Counted from the first letter of the stretch, positions 25,422-34,701 are shown. The stretch is 64,000 nt of DNA from Flagellimonas profundi (GCF_017313275.1 NZ_JAFLNM010000005.1:1-64000); one strand, 5' to 3'. Numbers and translations: made by a program. The notes: generated by a model from the letters alone, not told the origin.

Positions 25422-27799
25422 AGCTAATACACCTGAAACGTCATATTGAAGAAGCCTCCAAGATTGTTGGAAACACATGGCCCCTATATTCCTTTGTGAC
25501 CTCCAATCCGTTGAGCTGCTACGAGCAATTACCATTTTCAGAGGCGGTTGATCAAGCAAAACAGCTATTGAATGCCCGGGTATATCCAAATGCATCCATT
25601 TATCGGAAGGCATGGGAAGATGGCGATATCGAAAAAGTTGAACTGGTACAAGCTTTAAAGGAAAATGGTTTTGAAGAGACACCCGAATACTATCTCAACC
25701 AATTGGAATCCGAAAAATCAACCGAAACCAAAAACAAAAACCACGATTTGGACCGAATCATGGTAAAATGGTTATCCGCTTTTATGGACGAAGGTTTGGC
25801 CGAATGGGAAATGCCGTTTAAAAAATCAGGATTTTACGCAGCCTGGAGGCAGCTCATCCCATATGATACTGAAATTGGAAAAGTAAGACTTAAGGATATA
25901 CCAAAAACAAGTGAGAACACACTTTCCAAAGTGCTATCGAACTATTCGGAAGAAGAAATACTGAAAATTTTCACCCATCATTTGGCAGCCTTACCTGGTT
26001 GGACAGGGTATATCAAACATAGAAGCGCACAGCAAAATGCACGGCAAGAGGTATACCCTATTGAACTGAAAGATTATCTAGCCGTTAGAATCTGGACTGC
26101 CAAACAATTAAATTTAGAGGTCTTGCCAACTATTGTTGAAAAAAGTAGTAGTTCGGAAGTAACGCAACTACAACATCTTTGGCTAACTGCTTGGGAGAGA
26201 AGCTGGCAAAACCGTCTTATGCAACTGCTTGACAAAGAGTCCATATCTATCCAAAATGAGGCATTTTTGAACAAAACACCCGATGCCCAATTTGTCTTTT
26301 GCATCGATACCAGATCAGAACTTATAAGAAGGCACATAGAATCTGTAGGAGCTTATGAAACTTTTGGCTATGCTGGCTTTTTTGGAATTCCCATGGACTA
26401 TAAAAGTTCCAAGGATGGCATCTCCCATAAATCGTGCCCACCGATTGTAGAATCGTCTTACTCGGTTACAGAAATAGCGCAAAACAATAAAGGTGACCAG
26501 AAAAAAGTCCAAGACAAGAAAAATGAGACAAGAAAGTTTTGGAACTATTTTTTAAAGCGAATGAAGAATATGTTGCCCTCTACATTCGGTTTTGTGGAAG
26601 GCTCAGGCGTTTTCTACGGGTTGCAATTGATTTTGAGGACCATGGCACCTGCATCACTTTATCGCATTTCGCAAAAAAACAACTCCATATATGAGTCTGT
26701 TTGTGAGCCAGAACTTCACAAATCCAACGGAGAAAAACTCAATATCCCAAAAGAAGAAAAAGCGATCATTGTGAAGTCGGCTTTTGAGTTAATGGGATGG
26801 AAACAGTTCTCGCCACTTGTACTGTTCGTAGGCCATGGAAGCCATTCAGCGAACAATCCTTTTGGTTCCAGTCTGGATTGTGGCGCTTGCGCTGCAAGTC
26901 CTGGAAGACATAATGCACGAATGCTGGCCAAGTTGGCCAACGACTTGGAAGTAAGGCGTATTTTGAAAGAAGAATATCAAATAGAGATTCCTGAAGCCAC
27001 TTTTTTCCTAGGTGCTGAACACAACACAACAACCGAGGAAATTGTACTTTTTGATAGCAGTTTGCCCGAATCACATCAAAAAAATGTGATTTCATTGAAA
27101 AAAGACCTGCAAACCGTACAAGAAACAGCCACTCAAGAAAGATTGGGAGTTGACAAAAGTAGTGTTCTACATGCCAAAACCAATGCCAGCAATTGGGGAG
27201 AAACAAGACCGGAATGGGGGTTGGCTAAAAATGCCAGCTTTATAATTGCTCCCAGAAATACAACCAAAACACAAGCACTTGATGGGCGTTCCTTCCTACA
27301 TTCTTATGATTGGGAAACCGACAAAGAAGGGCAAATCTTGGAAACCATTATGCAAGGTCCCATGGTAGTTACACAATGGATAAACAACCATTACTACTTC
27401 TCCACAGTGGATAATGATAAATTCGGAGGAGGAACCAAAGTAACCCATAATATTACCGGAAAATTCGGAGTGGTCCAAGGAAACGGAGGTGACCTTAAAA
27501 CAGGGCTTCCATGGGAGTCACTTTATACCTCCAAAGACACACCTTACCACTCACCCCTTCGACTCTCAGTGGTTATTCAAGCACCTTTGGATAAAGTTGA
27601 GTCCATTCTGGCCAAAAATGAAAATTTAAAAACATTGGCAGATAATGAATGGATTTATCTTATAGTGATGGACCCATTGGAAGAAGGGACTTTCTATCGC
27701 TATAAAAAGGGTGCGGGATGGTCATCAACCGATAATGCGAAGATGACACCAAAGAAAAAAACGATCAAAAGAAACATTCCAGAAGAAGTTTTGGTATAA
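25418..27799 (+). CDS. dabA: DabA (DUF2309/UPF0753), vectorial CO2-hydrating subunit
   Basis: 793 residues. Zinc-site residues are Cys295 and Asp297 (FCIDTRSE), His473 (GHGSH) and Cys488 (DCGACA). The gaps of 2 and 15 residues equal those of Halothiobacillus DabA (C351/D353, H524/C539). FGYAGFFGIPMDY and ANNPFGSSLDCGACAASPGRHNARMLA are family hallmarks. It probably hydrates CO2 one-way into bicarbonate, coupled to ion flow through DabB. It closes the unit and is followed by a clear terminator. No carboxysome or RuBisCO genes are seen. Confidence 0.95.
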   Translation: MKLIHLKRHIEEASKIVGNTWPLYSFVTSNPLSCYEQLPFSEAVDQAKQLLNARVYPNASIYRKAWEDGDIEKVELVQALKENGFEETPEYYLNQLESEKSTETKNKNHDLDRIMVKWLSAFMDEGLAEWEMPFKKSGFYAAWRQLIPYDTEIGKVRLKDIPKTSENTLSKVLSNYSEEEILKIFTHHLAALPGWTGYIKHRSAQQNARQEVYPIELKDYLAVRIWTAKQLNLEVLPTIVEKSSSSEVTQLQHLWLTAWERSWQNRLMQLLDKESISIQNEAFLNKTPDAQFVFCIDTRSELIRRHIESVGAYETFGYAGFFGIPMDYKSSKDGISHKSCPPIVESSYSVTEIAQNNKGDQKKVQDKKNETRKFWNYFLKRMKNMLPSTFGFVEGSGVFYGLQLILRTMAPASLYRISQKNNSIYESVCEPELHKSNGEKLNIPKEEKAIIVKSAFELMGWKQFSPLVLFVGHGSHSANNPFGSSLDCGACAASPGRHNARMLAKLANDLEVRRILKEEYQIEIPEATFFLGAEHNTTTEEIVLFDSSLPESHQKNVISLKKDLQTVQETATQERLGVDKSSVLHAKTNASNWGETRPEWGLAKNASFIIAPRNTTKTQALDGRSFLHSYDWETDKEGQILETIMQGPMVVTQWINNHYYFSTVDNDKFGGGTKVTHNITGKFGVVQGNGGDLKTGLPWESLYTSKDTPYHSPLRLSVVIQAPLDKVESILAKNENLKTLADNEWIYLIVMDPLEEGTFYRYKKGAGWSSTDNAKMTPKKKTIKRNIPEEVLV

Positions 27800-27842
27800 C
27801 GGATTGTTCTTGTTAGTACAGAGCATGTTTGTTTTTTAGCGT

Positions 27843-27871
27843 AAAACCTGCAAATAAAATTTGCAGGTTTT
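27843..27871 (+). terminator. Terminator of the dab operon
   Basis: Twelve-base perfect stem AAAACCTGCAAA / TTTGCAGGTTTT (27843-27854 / 27860-27871) with a 5-base loop, followed by TATTATTT. Sits 43 bases after the dabA stop. Confidence 0.85.
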
Positions 27872-27999
27872 ATTATTTACATGCCATCTAACCTCTTGAA
27901 AATAATACACATACTTCTCCGTTAAAGCGTATAGGAAAGCCATTTGCAATATGTAATGGCACACTTGTTGCACTCTATGCCTTCCAAAATCTTACAATT

Positions 28000-29001
28000 A
28001 TGAAAAACTTCAACCTTGTATTGCTTTCCATAATGATTTTAAGTATGGTTTCCTGCGCCAGTTCCGGGTTTGTTTATTTGGATTATCCACAAGAACCAGA
28101 ATTGGTCTTACCACAAGAAATAGAAACAGTAGCCGTGGTTAACCGTTCCTTGACCAAAGAAGATGACAAAAGCAACAAAACGCTGGAATCCATAGCTACG
28201 GGTGAAATAGCCGGCTCGGACAAATTGGCCTCCGACGAGGCTGTTAAAGGTATTTTTGATGGACTTCAAAACAGCAATCATCTAAAAGCTGTAATACCTC
28301 CAACGGTTCGTATGTATGGTACTGGCACGCGAAAAACCCCTGAAATATTGAGCTGGGAAAAAGTAAATGACATTTGTGAATCTGCCAATGCCGATGTACT
28401 CTTGGTGCTCGAAAACTTTGACTCCAATTCAGATTTTGTAATTGCCAATGCGGTGAATCAGGTGACTTCGGTTTTGGAGACAGGGCGCACCAATACCCGG
28501 TTTCCGAGACGGGCAAGGGTCAACGTTAGAAGCTTTTGGAGACTTTACGATCCATATTCCAAGACCATTATGGATCAATATCAACAGACCTATTTTATGG
28601 ATTTTGACCTGTTCAGCGGTGCCGCACCTTTATCCGCACTCCCTGAAACCGCCTATGCAGCTGGAATGGACTACACCAGTCGATTTTTTACCAGTTACTA
28701 TCGAGTAAGGCGAGATATGTACAAAAAAGGTAAAGGCAGAGACAAAAACCTATTTGCCGCAGGTTGGAGAAGTAGCGAAGTGGCCAACTGGGACAACGCC
28801 ATTAACATATGGACCGATGTAGCCAACAATCGAGGTAAATCGGCAGGAAGAGCCGCTCACAATGTTGCCGTTGCTTACGAAGTAAAGGGTGAGACCGATT
28901 TGGCCTTGGAATGGGCACAACGTGCCTATCAAGAGTTCGGAGATAAAATGGCACGTGACTATGCCAAAGTATTGCTTAACCGTAAAAGATTGGAATACTA
29001 A
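28000..29001 (+). CDS. Lipoprotein, DUF6340-like
   Basis: 333 residues. Signal peptide with lipobox MILSMVSC (Cys19). The N-terminal domain (EIETVAVVNRSLTKED… TLESIATGEIAGSDKLASDEAVKGIFDGL) resembles the Bacteroidota DUF6340 lipoproteins, with C-terminal TPR-like helices (AGWRSSEVANWDNAINIWTDVANNRGKSAGRAAHNVAVAYEVKGETDLALEWAQRAYQEF). Role unknown, probably at the outer membrane. It lies before a 7TM-AraC regulator gene but with its own promoter region. Confidence 0.7.
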   Translation: MKNFNLVLLSIMILSMVSCASSGFVYLDYPQEPELVLPQEIETVAVVNRSLTKEDDKSNKTLESIATGEIAGSDKLASDEAVKGIFDGLQNSNHLKAVIPPTVRMYGTGTRKTPEILSWEKVNDICESANADVLLVLENFDSNSDFVIANAVNQVTSVLETGRTNTRFPRRARVNVRSFWRLYDPYSKTIMDQYQQTYFMDFDLFSGAAPLSALPETAYAAGMDYTSRFFTSYYRVRRDMYKKGKGRDKNLFAAGWRSSEVANWDNAINIWTDVANNRGKSAGRAAHNVAVAYEVKGETDLALEWAQRAYQEFGDKMARDYAKVLLNRKRLEY

Positions 29002-29034
29002 GTTACCTCGAGAATTGGTTAACTTAGCGACCTA

Positions 29035-30177
29035 ATGAGTGCCTCCAATCCAATTTTAACAACAATCATATTTGTTTTTGCTGCGCAGGCCATTGTATTG
29101 GGCATTTTATTGCTGACCAAACGCCCACGAAGCCAGTCCAATATCTTTTTATCACTGCTCATTTTCTTTTTTGCCTTGATGGCTCTGAATATTGCCTTGG
29201 TGAATGTACTGCGAACCTACAATATGATGGACACCTTTAGGTATGTGCAACTGGAACTGCTTTACGGCATTGGCCCAGCATTGTACTTCTACACTAAAAG
29301 TATTACCGATCATGATTTCAAGTTTTCCAAAAAAGACCTGGTCCATTTTGCACCTGTAGTGTTGGAATTTATTTTTTATAGAACCGCCATTTACCGACTC
29401 GGTTCCGCTGGGCTTTATCAAACACCGGCACACCCCTACACCAAATACTATTTGACCGAGCAATGGTTAGGGGTTTTATCCATTACACTTTATACCATAA
29501 TATCGCTTGTAGTTTTGTTCCGATATCAAAATTGGCTGAAACAACGCTTTTCCAATTTGGAAAACAAATCCTTGAATTGGTTAAAAGCGCCGATAATCAT
29601 TTATTCGGCATTTTGGATCGGGTGGAATATTTTGTCCGAAATCGATCGTTTTGTTTTTGACCGGGGATTGAGAGAGATGTATTTCCTACCCGCTTTTGTA
29701 GGTCTTGCTATTGTAAGCTATTGGATTGGATTCAAAGGTTACTTAAAATCCCAAACCGAAACTTCGGGTTACTCATCAAGAAAAACAACATCCGATGACA
29801 GCGCACACAACCCCAAATGGGCCAGTAAAATTACCAAAGTGATGGAAAGCAAGAAGCCATATCTTGACCCAGAACTGGATCTGACCAAGTTATCCGAACT
29901 TGCGGACCTAAATCCCAAACAAGTTTCCCATACCATTAATCGTAGCTTTTCCAAAAACTTTTATGAGTACGTCAACGGGTTTCGTGTGGAAGAATTTAAA
30001 CAGCTTGCGGCAAAGCCCGAAAATAAAAAATTGACCTTGCTCGGTCTTGCTTTTGAGTGTGGGTTCAAATCCAAATCCACTTTTAATGACGCCTTTAAAA
30101 AAATTACGGGCAAAACACCCAGCCAATATGTAAATCAAAAAAAAGAGTCCGAAAAGAAGCAGTCGGTCGCTCCATAG
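29035..30177 (+). CDS. 7TM-sensor AraC-family transcriptional regulator
   Basis: 380 residues. Six to seven hydrophobic segments (residues about 8-225) followed by a linker and an AraC-type HTH pair (about 265-365): KPYLDPELDLTKLSELADLNPKQVSHTINRSFSKNFYEYVNGFRVEEF and LLGLAFECGFKSKSTFNDAFKKITGKTPSQYV. This 7TM-HTH_18 architecture is common in Flavobacteriia as a one-component membrane-anchored regulator. Ligand unknown; probably controls the neighbouring lipoprotein or protease. Confidence 0.88.
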   Translation: MSASNPILTTIIFVFAAQAIVLGILLLTKRPRSQSNIFLSLLIFFFALMALNIALVNVLRTYNMMDTFRYVQLELLYGIGPALYFYTKSITDHDFKFSKKDLVHFAPVVLEFIFYRTAIYRLGSAGLYQTPAHPYTKYYLTEQWLGVLSITLYTIISLVVLFRYQNWLKQRFSNLENKSLNWLKAPIIIYSAFWIGWNILSEIDRFVFDRGLREMYFLPAFVGLAIVSYWIGFKGYLKSQTETSGYSSRKTTSDDSAHNPKWASKITKVMESKKPYLDPELDLTKLSELADLNPKQVSHTINRSFSKNFYEYVNGFRVEEFKQLAAKPENKKLTLLGLAFECGFKSKSTFNDAFKKITGKTPSQYVNQKKESEKKQSVAP

Positions 30178-30214
30178 GTAGGATACATCTAGTTTTGCGG
30201 AAAATTTGAATTTG

Positions 30215-31621
30215 ATGAAAACTATTTTTTCTCCCTCAATCCCGTTGGATAAACTTTTACTTGCAATAATCCTATTTTGCTGTACAAACCTTGCTGCCCA
30301 ACATCATTTCTCAAAAAAGGAAATACTGGAAGACCTGGTATTCCTGAAGGAGTCATTGGCAGAAACACATTACAACCTATATGCCTATACCCCAAAATCG
30401 GAGTTTGATGTAAACTATAACCAAATCAAACAAGAAATAAAAAAAGATAGCTTTAGCCTATTGGAGGCCACATCCATTTTCCAAAAAGTTATTTCCAAGG
30501 CAAATAATGGCCATACCGAAATTGGTTTTCCGGGCACATCCTATGGAAAATACGCAAATGCCGGGGGCACGCTTTTTCCTTTGGAAATTGCCTTTGAAAA
30601 TAATAAAGCCCTGATCAGGAAAAACTGGTCCAGTACCGGTAGTATTACCATTGGTTCTGAAATCCTCAGTATCAACGGCGCAGCAATAACCGACATATTA
30701 TCGGACATATACCCATTGATTTCCGCGGAACGCACCTATTTTAAAAACGCCAAATTGGAATTGTACTCGTTCCCAAGGTATTATTGGCAGGTATATGGTA
30801 AACACGATAGTTTTAAGGTCGCAATCAAATCTAATGGAATTACAAAAACCTATAGGATTGATGCGGTCGATGTAATCCAAGGTTATGAAATGAAAAGAAC
30901 GGAATTGATCGATTCGGAACGGAACTTAAAATTCATCGATGAATCTGCCTATCTAAAGCCAGGCAATTTTGGCGGGGATGAAGAAAAATATCAAAAGTTT
31001 ATTGATTCTGCGTTCATCACAATAAAAAAGAAAGAGAGTAAAAATCTCATTGTAGACCTTAGGAACAATGGAGGCGGCGACGATTCCTATAGTGATTATC
31101 TGGTTTCCCATTTTGCCGATAGGCCATTCAAGTGGAATTCAAGCTTTAAGCTAAAAACAAGTGCATTTTTAAAGGAACACACCCGAAAAAACTACGATAC
31201 AACCAGCACATTTTGGCAAAGTGTGCTCAACCATAAAAATGGTGAGGTTTACGAATATGAAATCGAAACCTACCAACCGCAACCAGAAAGCAAAAGGTTC
31301 TTGGGCAATGTTTATGTTTTGGTCAACCGACAATCGCACTCGCAAGCTACGGTTACGGCAGCGCAAATCCAGGATTACGGTTTTGGGACCATTGTTGGGG
31401 AGGAGACTGGGGAATATCCCTCACTTTATGCTTCCATTTTTCAATTTGAGTTACCGAACACCAGAATTTCCGTCAATGTTTCCAAAGGTAAAATCATCCG
31501 TGTCAATGGAAGCACTAAAGAAGAGGGTGTAATTCCTGATATTCATATCAAAGACCATTTACTGGACGAAGATGATGAGATATTGGATGGCTTATTGGAA
31601 TTGACCAACCAAGATAATTGA
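30215..31621 (+). CDS. S41-family (C-terminal processing-type) peptidase
   Basis: About 468 residues from ATG 30215; a TTG nine bases earlier is not preferred. Signal peptide ending CTNLAAQ indicates export. The peptidase domain contains SKNLIVDLRNNGGGDDSYSDYL and the Ser nucleophile region VYVLVNRQSHSQATVTAA; PDZ-like segment TIGSEILSINGAAI precedes (about residues 145-170). It is a monodomain, low-identity member typical of Bacteroidota secreted S41 peptidases. Substrate unknown. Confidence 0.82.
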   Translation: MKTIFSPSIPLDKLLLAIILFCCTNLAAQHHFSKKEILEDLVFLKESLAETHYNLYAYTPKSEFDVNYNQIKQEIKKDSFSLLEATSIFQKVISKANNGHTEIGFPGTSYGKYANAGGTLFPLEIAFENNKALIRKNWSSTGSITIGSEILSINGAAITDILSDIYPLISAERTYFKNAKLELYSFPRYYWQVYGKHDSFKVAIKSNGITKTYRIDAVDVIQGYEMKRTELIDSERNLKFIDESAYLKPGNFGGDEEKYQKFIDSAFITIKKKESKNLIVDLRNNGGGDDSYSDYLVSHFADRPFKWNSSFKLKTSAFLKEHTRKNYDTTSTFWQSVLNHKNGEVYEYEIETYQPQPESKRFLGNVYVLVNRQSHSQATVTAAQIQDYGFGTIVGEETGEYPSLYASIFQFELPNTRISVNVSKGKIIRVNGSTKEEGVIPDIHIKDHLLDEDDEILDGLLELTNQDN

Positions 31622-31661
31622 AACACGACGCTAACCAGAAATATTATCGAAGCACAAAAAC

Positions 31662-32426
31662 TTAGAGTTCCCTGATTTTTATATTACGGAACCAAGTTTC
31701 AAAATACCAATACTGTAGCGCTATTTTGCCTTCGGTGGTTTTACCAAATTCAGGATAATTTGAGAAACGGCTTTCCGCAATCATTTGTTTCCATTCAGGT
31801 GTGTTGAAATCTTGCTCAGCTGTCAGAACCCCATTCAAATAGAACGTTATTTTACCATCTACTTGCTTTATGGTTGTTTTGTTCCAATCTCCTTGTTTTA
31901 CTTCCACTTCATTTTTCTGGGGCAAGAAAACATAAAGGCAACCTGGCCGTTTTTCGGGAACATCATAATCCATATGTTCCGCACCCAAAATTTGATATTC
32001 CGGTCCTGTTTGCCATGCCGTTGGAACCTCCGGCAATTCCTGTACATTGATAAAGACCCCGCTATTTCCATTTCCGGATATTTTCCATTCCAACGAAAGT
32101 TCATAATTGGTGTATGCCTTATCCGTCACTAGATCACCAGCGGTCAATGATTCATCGTTGGCATTACTGTGGAGCTCACCATCAACAACCTCCCAAACAG
32201 AATTGGCATTCGGGTCATTATATAAATGCCATCCATCCATGGTTTTTCCGTCAAACAGCAACTCCCAGCCCTGCTCTTTTTCGACATCCAATAATTGGTT
32301 GTGGGTGGCGTTTTCCACTGCTGCTTTTTTGGTGCGCCAAGTATCGGGTTCTTCTTTTTTCTTATCGCTTTTACAGGATACCAATAAAAACAAGACAAGG
32401 ATAAATCCAGTGATTTTTGTGTGCAT
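31662..32426 (-). CDS. DUF1080 (3-keto-disaccharide hydrolase-fold) lipoprotein
   Basis: About 254 residues from ATG 32426 (MHTKITGFILVLFLLVSC, lipobox Cys). A single DUF1080 concanavalin-like domain: WELLFDGKTMDGWHLYND, VVDGELHSN, YELSLEWKISGNGNSGVFINVQ, EYQILGAEH and KIALQYWYFETWFRNIKIREL. The family includes 3-keto-disaccharide hydrolases and lamin-like lectins; the active site is not assigned. Divergent from thioredoxin. Confidence 0.88.
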   Translation of the reverse strand: MHTKITGFILVLFLLVSCKSDKKKEEPDTWRTKKAAVENATHNQLLDVEKEQGWELLFDGKTMDGWHLYNDPNANSVWEVVDGELHSNANDESLTAGDLVTDKAYTNYELSLEWKISGNGNSGVFINVQELPEVPTAWQTGPEYQILGAEHMDYDVPEKRPGCLYVFLPQKNEVEVKQGDWNKTTIKQVDGKITFYLNGVLTAEQDFNTPEWKQMIAESRFSNYPEFGKTTEGKIALQYWYFETWFRNIKIREL

Positions 32427-32526
32427 GCTCAAAGTAGTTTGTTTAGTTGTGCAGTGATTAAAGATAGAAAAAGTATTCGACCCAACTCGCTCTTCTATAT
32501 ACCTTAAAAAACTTTAGCGGTCAAGG

Positions 32527-32569
32527 TGACATAAGTCACTTTAAAAAAATGCGGGTTTTTATAAATTGC
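32527..32569 (+). promoter_or_regulatory. FNR-type site plus -7 element, thioredoxin promoter
   Basis: TGAC-ATAA-GTCA (32527-32538; outer G/C extend the symmetry), 23-nt spacer, TAAATTGC at 32562-32569, which is a weak -7 box. ATG follows 20 bases later. Geometry equals the other members. Confidence 0.6.
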
Positions 32570-32589
32570 AGCGAATAATTTTTAGAAAA

Positions 32590-32883
32590 ATGAAAGGAAA
32601 TTTTGCAGCTTTAATCAACAGTGACCAATTAACACTTATCGACTTTTCCGCGGAATGGTGTGGTCCTTGCAAAATGTTGGCACCCATTTTAAAGAAAGAT
32701 GAAATGGGGGATTCTTTGAAAATTGTAAAAATTGATGTCGACAAGAACCAAGGCCTTGCCAATACCTACCAAGTAAGAGGTGTGCCTACCATGATATTCT
32801 TTAAAAACGGTGAACAACTCTGGAGAAAATCCGGGGTACTACAAAAAGGGGAAATTGTACAGTTGGCAAAGTCTTTTTTATAA
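32590..32883 (+). CDS. Thioredoxin-family protein
   Basis: 97 residues from ATG 32590; a TTG at 32566 gives a longer frame but the ATG is better placed. Thioredoxin fold with active site WCGPC, preceded by IDFSAEWCGPC and followed by the cis-Pro GVPTMIFF. Cytoplasmic disulfide reductase. Overlaps nothing; convergent with the universal-stress genes. An FNR-like promoter precedes it, so it is probably induced at low oxygen. Confidence 0.92.
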   Translation: MKGNFAALINSDQLTLIDFSAEWCGPCKMLAPILKKDEMGDSLKIVKIDVDKNQGLANTYQVRGVPTMIFFKNGEQLWRKSGVLQKGEIVQLAKSFL

Positions 32884-32894
32884 AAACTTGTCAC

Positions 32895-33755
32895 TTACTC
32901 AAATAAATGGACTACCAAAAAAGGGACTTTGGAGTTGAAGCTCACTTTTTTGATGACAGGTTCTCGGGTAAGCCTTTCAAAAAATGAATGGTCTTGATTG
33001 ATCATCACTACCATATCTATGGTATTGTCCTTATCAACTACATTTTGAATGGTCTGGTTGACGGAGGTATCTTTTTCTACCTCTACAAACTCAAAGTTGA
33101 TCGTTTTTAAACGTTTTTCCAAAGAGATTTTAGAGGCTTTTTGTTCGGAGGTCAGCGCATCCAAACTTCCCACATGTGTAATCCAAAGCTTGGCATTGAA
33201 ATGTTCTGCAAAGTTCAGCACTGGTTTTAGCTCGTAGCTTTCAAAAAGATGCTCATAGCCGGTTGCCAATAATATGGAATCTATTTTCCCGTCGGTCTCG
33301 TAATCATCCGGAACGGCCAACACAGGACAAAAATCAATTTCCTTGATTATTTTATAGGTGTTGCTTCCCATAAAAACTTCTTTTAACCCAGAAGCTCCCT
33401 TGGTCCCCATTATAATGTAATCTATCTCTTCATTATACACTGTTTTTCCAATGGCATTGACCAAGGTATCGGCCAAGGACCTTGTAATAAATGTATGCTC
33501 AGGGTTTTTATCCAACTTTTTTATTTTCGCCAACTCTCTTTTTAAATCACGTTCAGATTGTTCCTTTATTAAATTGTACAATCGGGTATCGTTGGCACCG
33601 GCCATTTTGGTTGATAAGCCGGAGGCTCCTACCTGATATGAATTGAGTACAAAAAAGTCGCAAGGCACATCTTTAAAAACCTTTAAGGCATAGGCAATGG
33701 CATTCCAGGAGTTCTTGGAAAAGTCGGTGGGCAATATAATTCGTTTCTTTTTCAT
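32895..33755 (-). CDS. Tandem universal stress protein (UspA x2)
   Basis: 286 residues, two Usp domains. N-terminal KKKRIILPTDFSKNSWNAIAYALKVF, with IDYIIMGTKGASGLKEVFMGSNTYKIIKEIDFCPVLAVP as the ATP-motif (G-2x-G-9x-G) area. The second domain (about 150-286) is diverged and lacks a clear nucleotide motif. Preceded by a second Usp gene with a 3-base gap, so the pair is co-transcribed from the FNR-like promoter at 34622-34664. Confidence 0.9.
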   Translation of the reverse strand: MKKKRIILPTDFSKNSWNAIAYALKVFKDVPCDFFVLNSYQVGASGLSTKMAGANDTRLYNLIKEQSERDLKRELAKIKKLDKNPEHTFITRSLADTLVNAIGKTVYNEEIDYIIMGTKGASGLKEVFMGSNTYKIIKEIDFCPVLAVPDDYETDGKIDSILLATGYEHLFESYELKPVLNFAEHFNAKLWITHVGSLDALTSEQKASKISLEKRLKTINFEFVEVEKDTSVNQTIQNVVDKDNTIDMVVMINQDHSFFERLTREPVIKKVSFNSKVPFLVVHLFE

Positions 33756-33758
33756 TGC

Positions 33759-34604
33759 TTATCGCTTTAGATTTTGCATTACCAAAAATGGTATTTTAAT
33801 CTTTAAGCCAAGTAGATCCACGGTTGACCTGTAGAGCATATCCTCAAAAAAAGAGTGTCTTGAATTCATCATTACCAGCATTCCCGCATCCTTCTTTTTT
33901 ATATGCTCCAGAATAACCTCTGCTTTATTTTTAATGGGGGTTGTCTCAAAATAAAGATAAGGTCTGGTAAGCGTTTCTTCCAAAAACAACTTATTATCCT
34001 CTTGCCGTGGACTAAGCTCGTCAAAATCCGTGATGTACAAGCAATGTACTTTGGACCTGAATTTACCGGCCAAGTCGCCCAAAAGTTTAAGTTCCCTACG
34101 CTTGTATGGGAGCAAATAATCTGTTGGAAAAAGTATAGCTTTGGGTTGGCGATACTCAAAATCTTCGGGCACTGCCAATACCGGACACTTAACATATTTA
34201 AAAATTTCTATGGTATAACTACCGAAGGTGGTTTTATGATCACTGGTCTCTCCTTTGGTCCCCATGATCAGCAAATCAATATTCATTTCATCCACAAAGT
34301 CGTTAACAGCATCAATTAAGCTATCAAAAGAAGCGATGGTCTCAAAATTATGGAGCGGGTTTGGGGGTTCTCCTACTACCGAGTCAACTAATTCATCTAA
34401 TTTTTTTTCTGTTTTCTCTTTTATTTCTTCTTTTAGCTTTTGGGCTTTCTCTTTGTCCACTGTCTTGTATTCCCCATATACTTCTTCACCATAAGCATGT
34501 AGGACAAAAAAGCACGCACGTTCACATTTAAATAGTTCTTGTGCATATTGCAGGGCATGCAGAGCATTCTTGGAGAAATCGGTAGGAATCAAAACTGTTT
34601 TCAT
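33759..34604 (-). CDS. Tandem universal stress protein (UspA x2)
   Basis: 281 residues from ATG 34604 (MKTVLIPTDFSKNALHALQYAQELF); the frame runs further back to 34658 but without a plausible start. First domain with IDLLIMGTKGETSDHKTTFGSYTIEIFKYVKCPVLAVPE (ATP-binding form), second (about 145-281) degenerate with DAGMLVMMNSRHSFFEDML. Upstream gene of the pair. Controlled by the FNR-type site and the TATCTTTG box at 34622-34629. Confidence 0.92.
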   Translation of the reverse strand: MKTVLIPTDFSKNALHALQYAQELFKCERACFFVLHAYGEEVYGEYKTVDKEKAQKLKEEIKEKTEKKLDELVDSVVGEPPNPLHNFETIASFDSLIDAVNDFVDEMNIDLLIMGTKGETSDHKTTFGSYTIEIFKYVKCPVLAVPEDFEYRQPKAILFPTDYLLPYKRRELKLLGDLAGKFRSKVHCLYITDFDELSPRQEDNKLFLEETLTRPYLYFETTPIKNKAEVILEHIKKKDAGMLVMMNSRHSFFEDMLYRSTVDLLGLKIKIPFLVMQNLKR

Positions 34605-34621
34605 CGTAGCACGGCTTTTAT

Positions 34622-34664
34622 CAAAGATATACCTATGAGAACATGTAAAAAATGACATAGGTCA
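34622..34664 (-). promoter_or_regulatory. FNR-type site plus -7 element, universal-stress promoter
   Basis: Minus strand: TGAC-CTAT-GTCA (34664-34653, preceded by T, so TTGAC), 23-nt spacer, then TATCTTTG (34629-34622), a full match to TAnnTTTG. ATG is 17 bases on. A start about 6 nt after the box puts the dyad near -42. Confidence 0.75.
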
Positions 34665-34701
34665 ATCTTCAATGCTTTGAAATATGCTTCAACCGGATTT
34701 C

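Noticed and set aside
32462..32538. DUF1080 gene as divergent member of the FNR-like regulon
   Set aside because: No TA element 23 nt from the dyad on the minus strand, unlike hyp.
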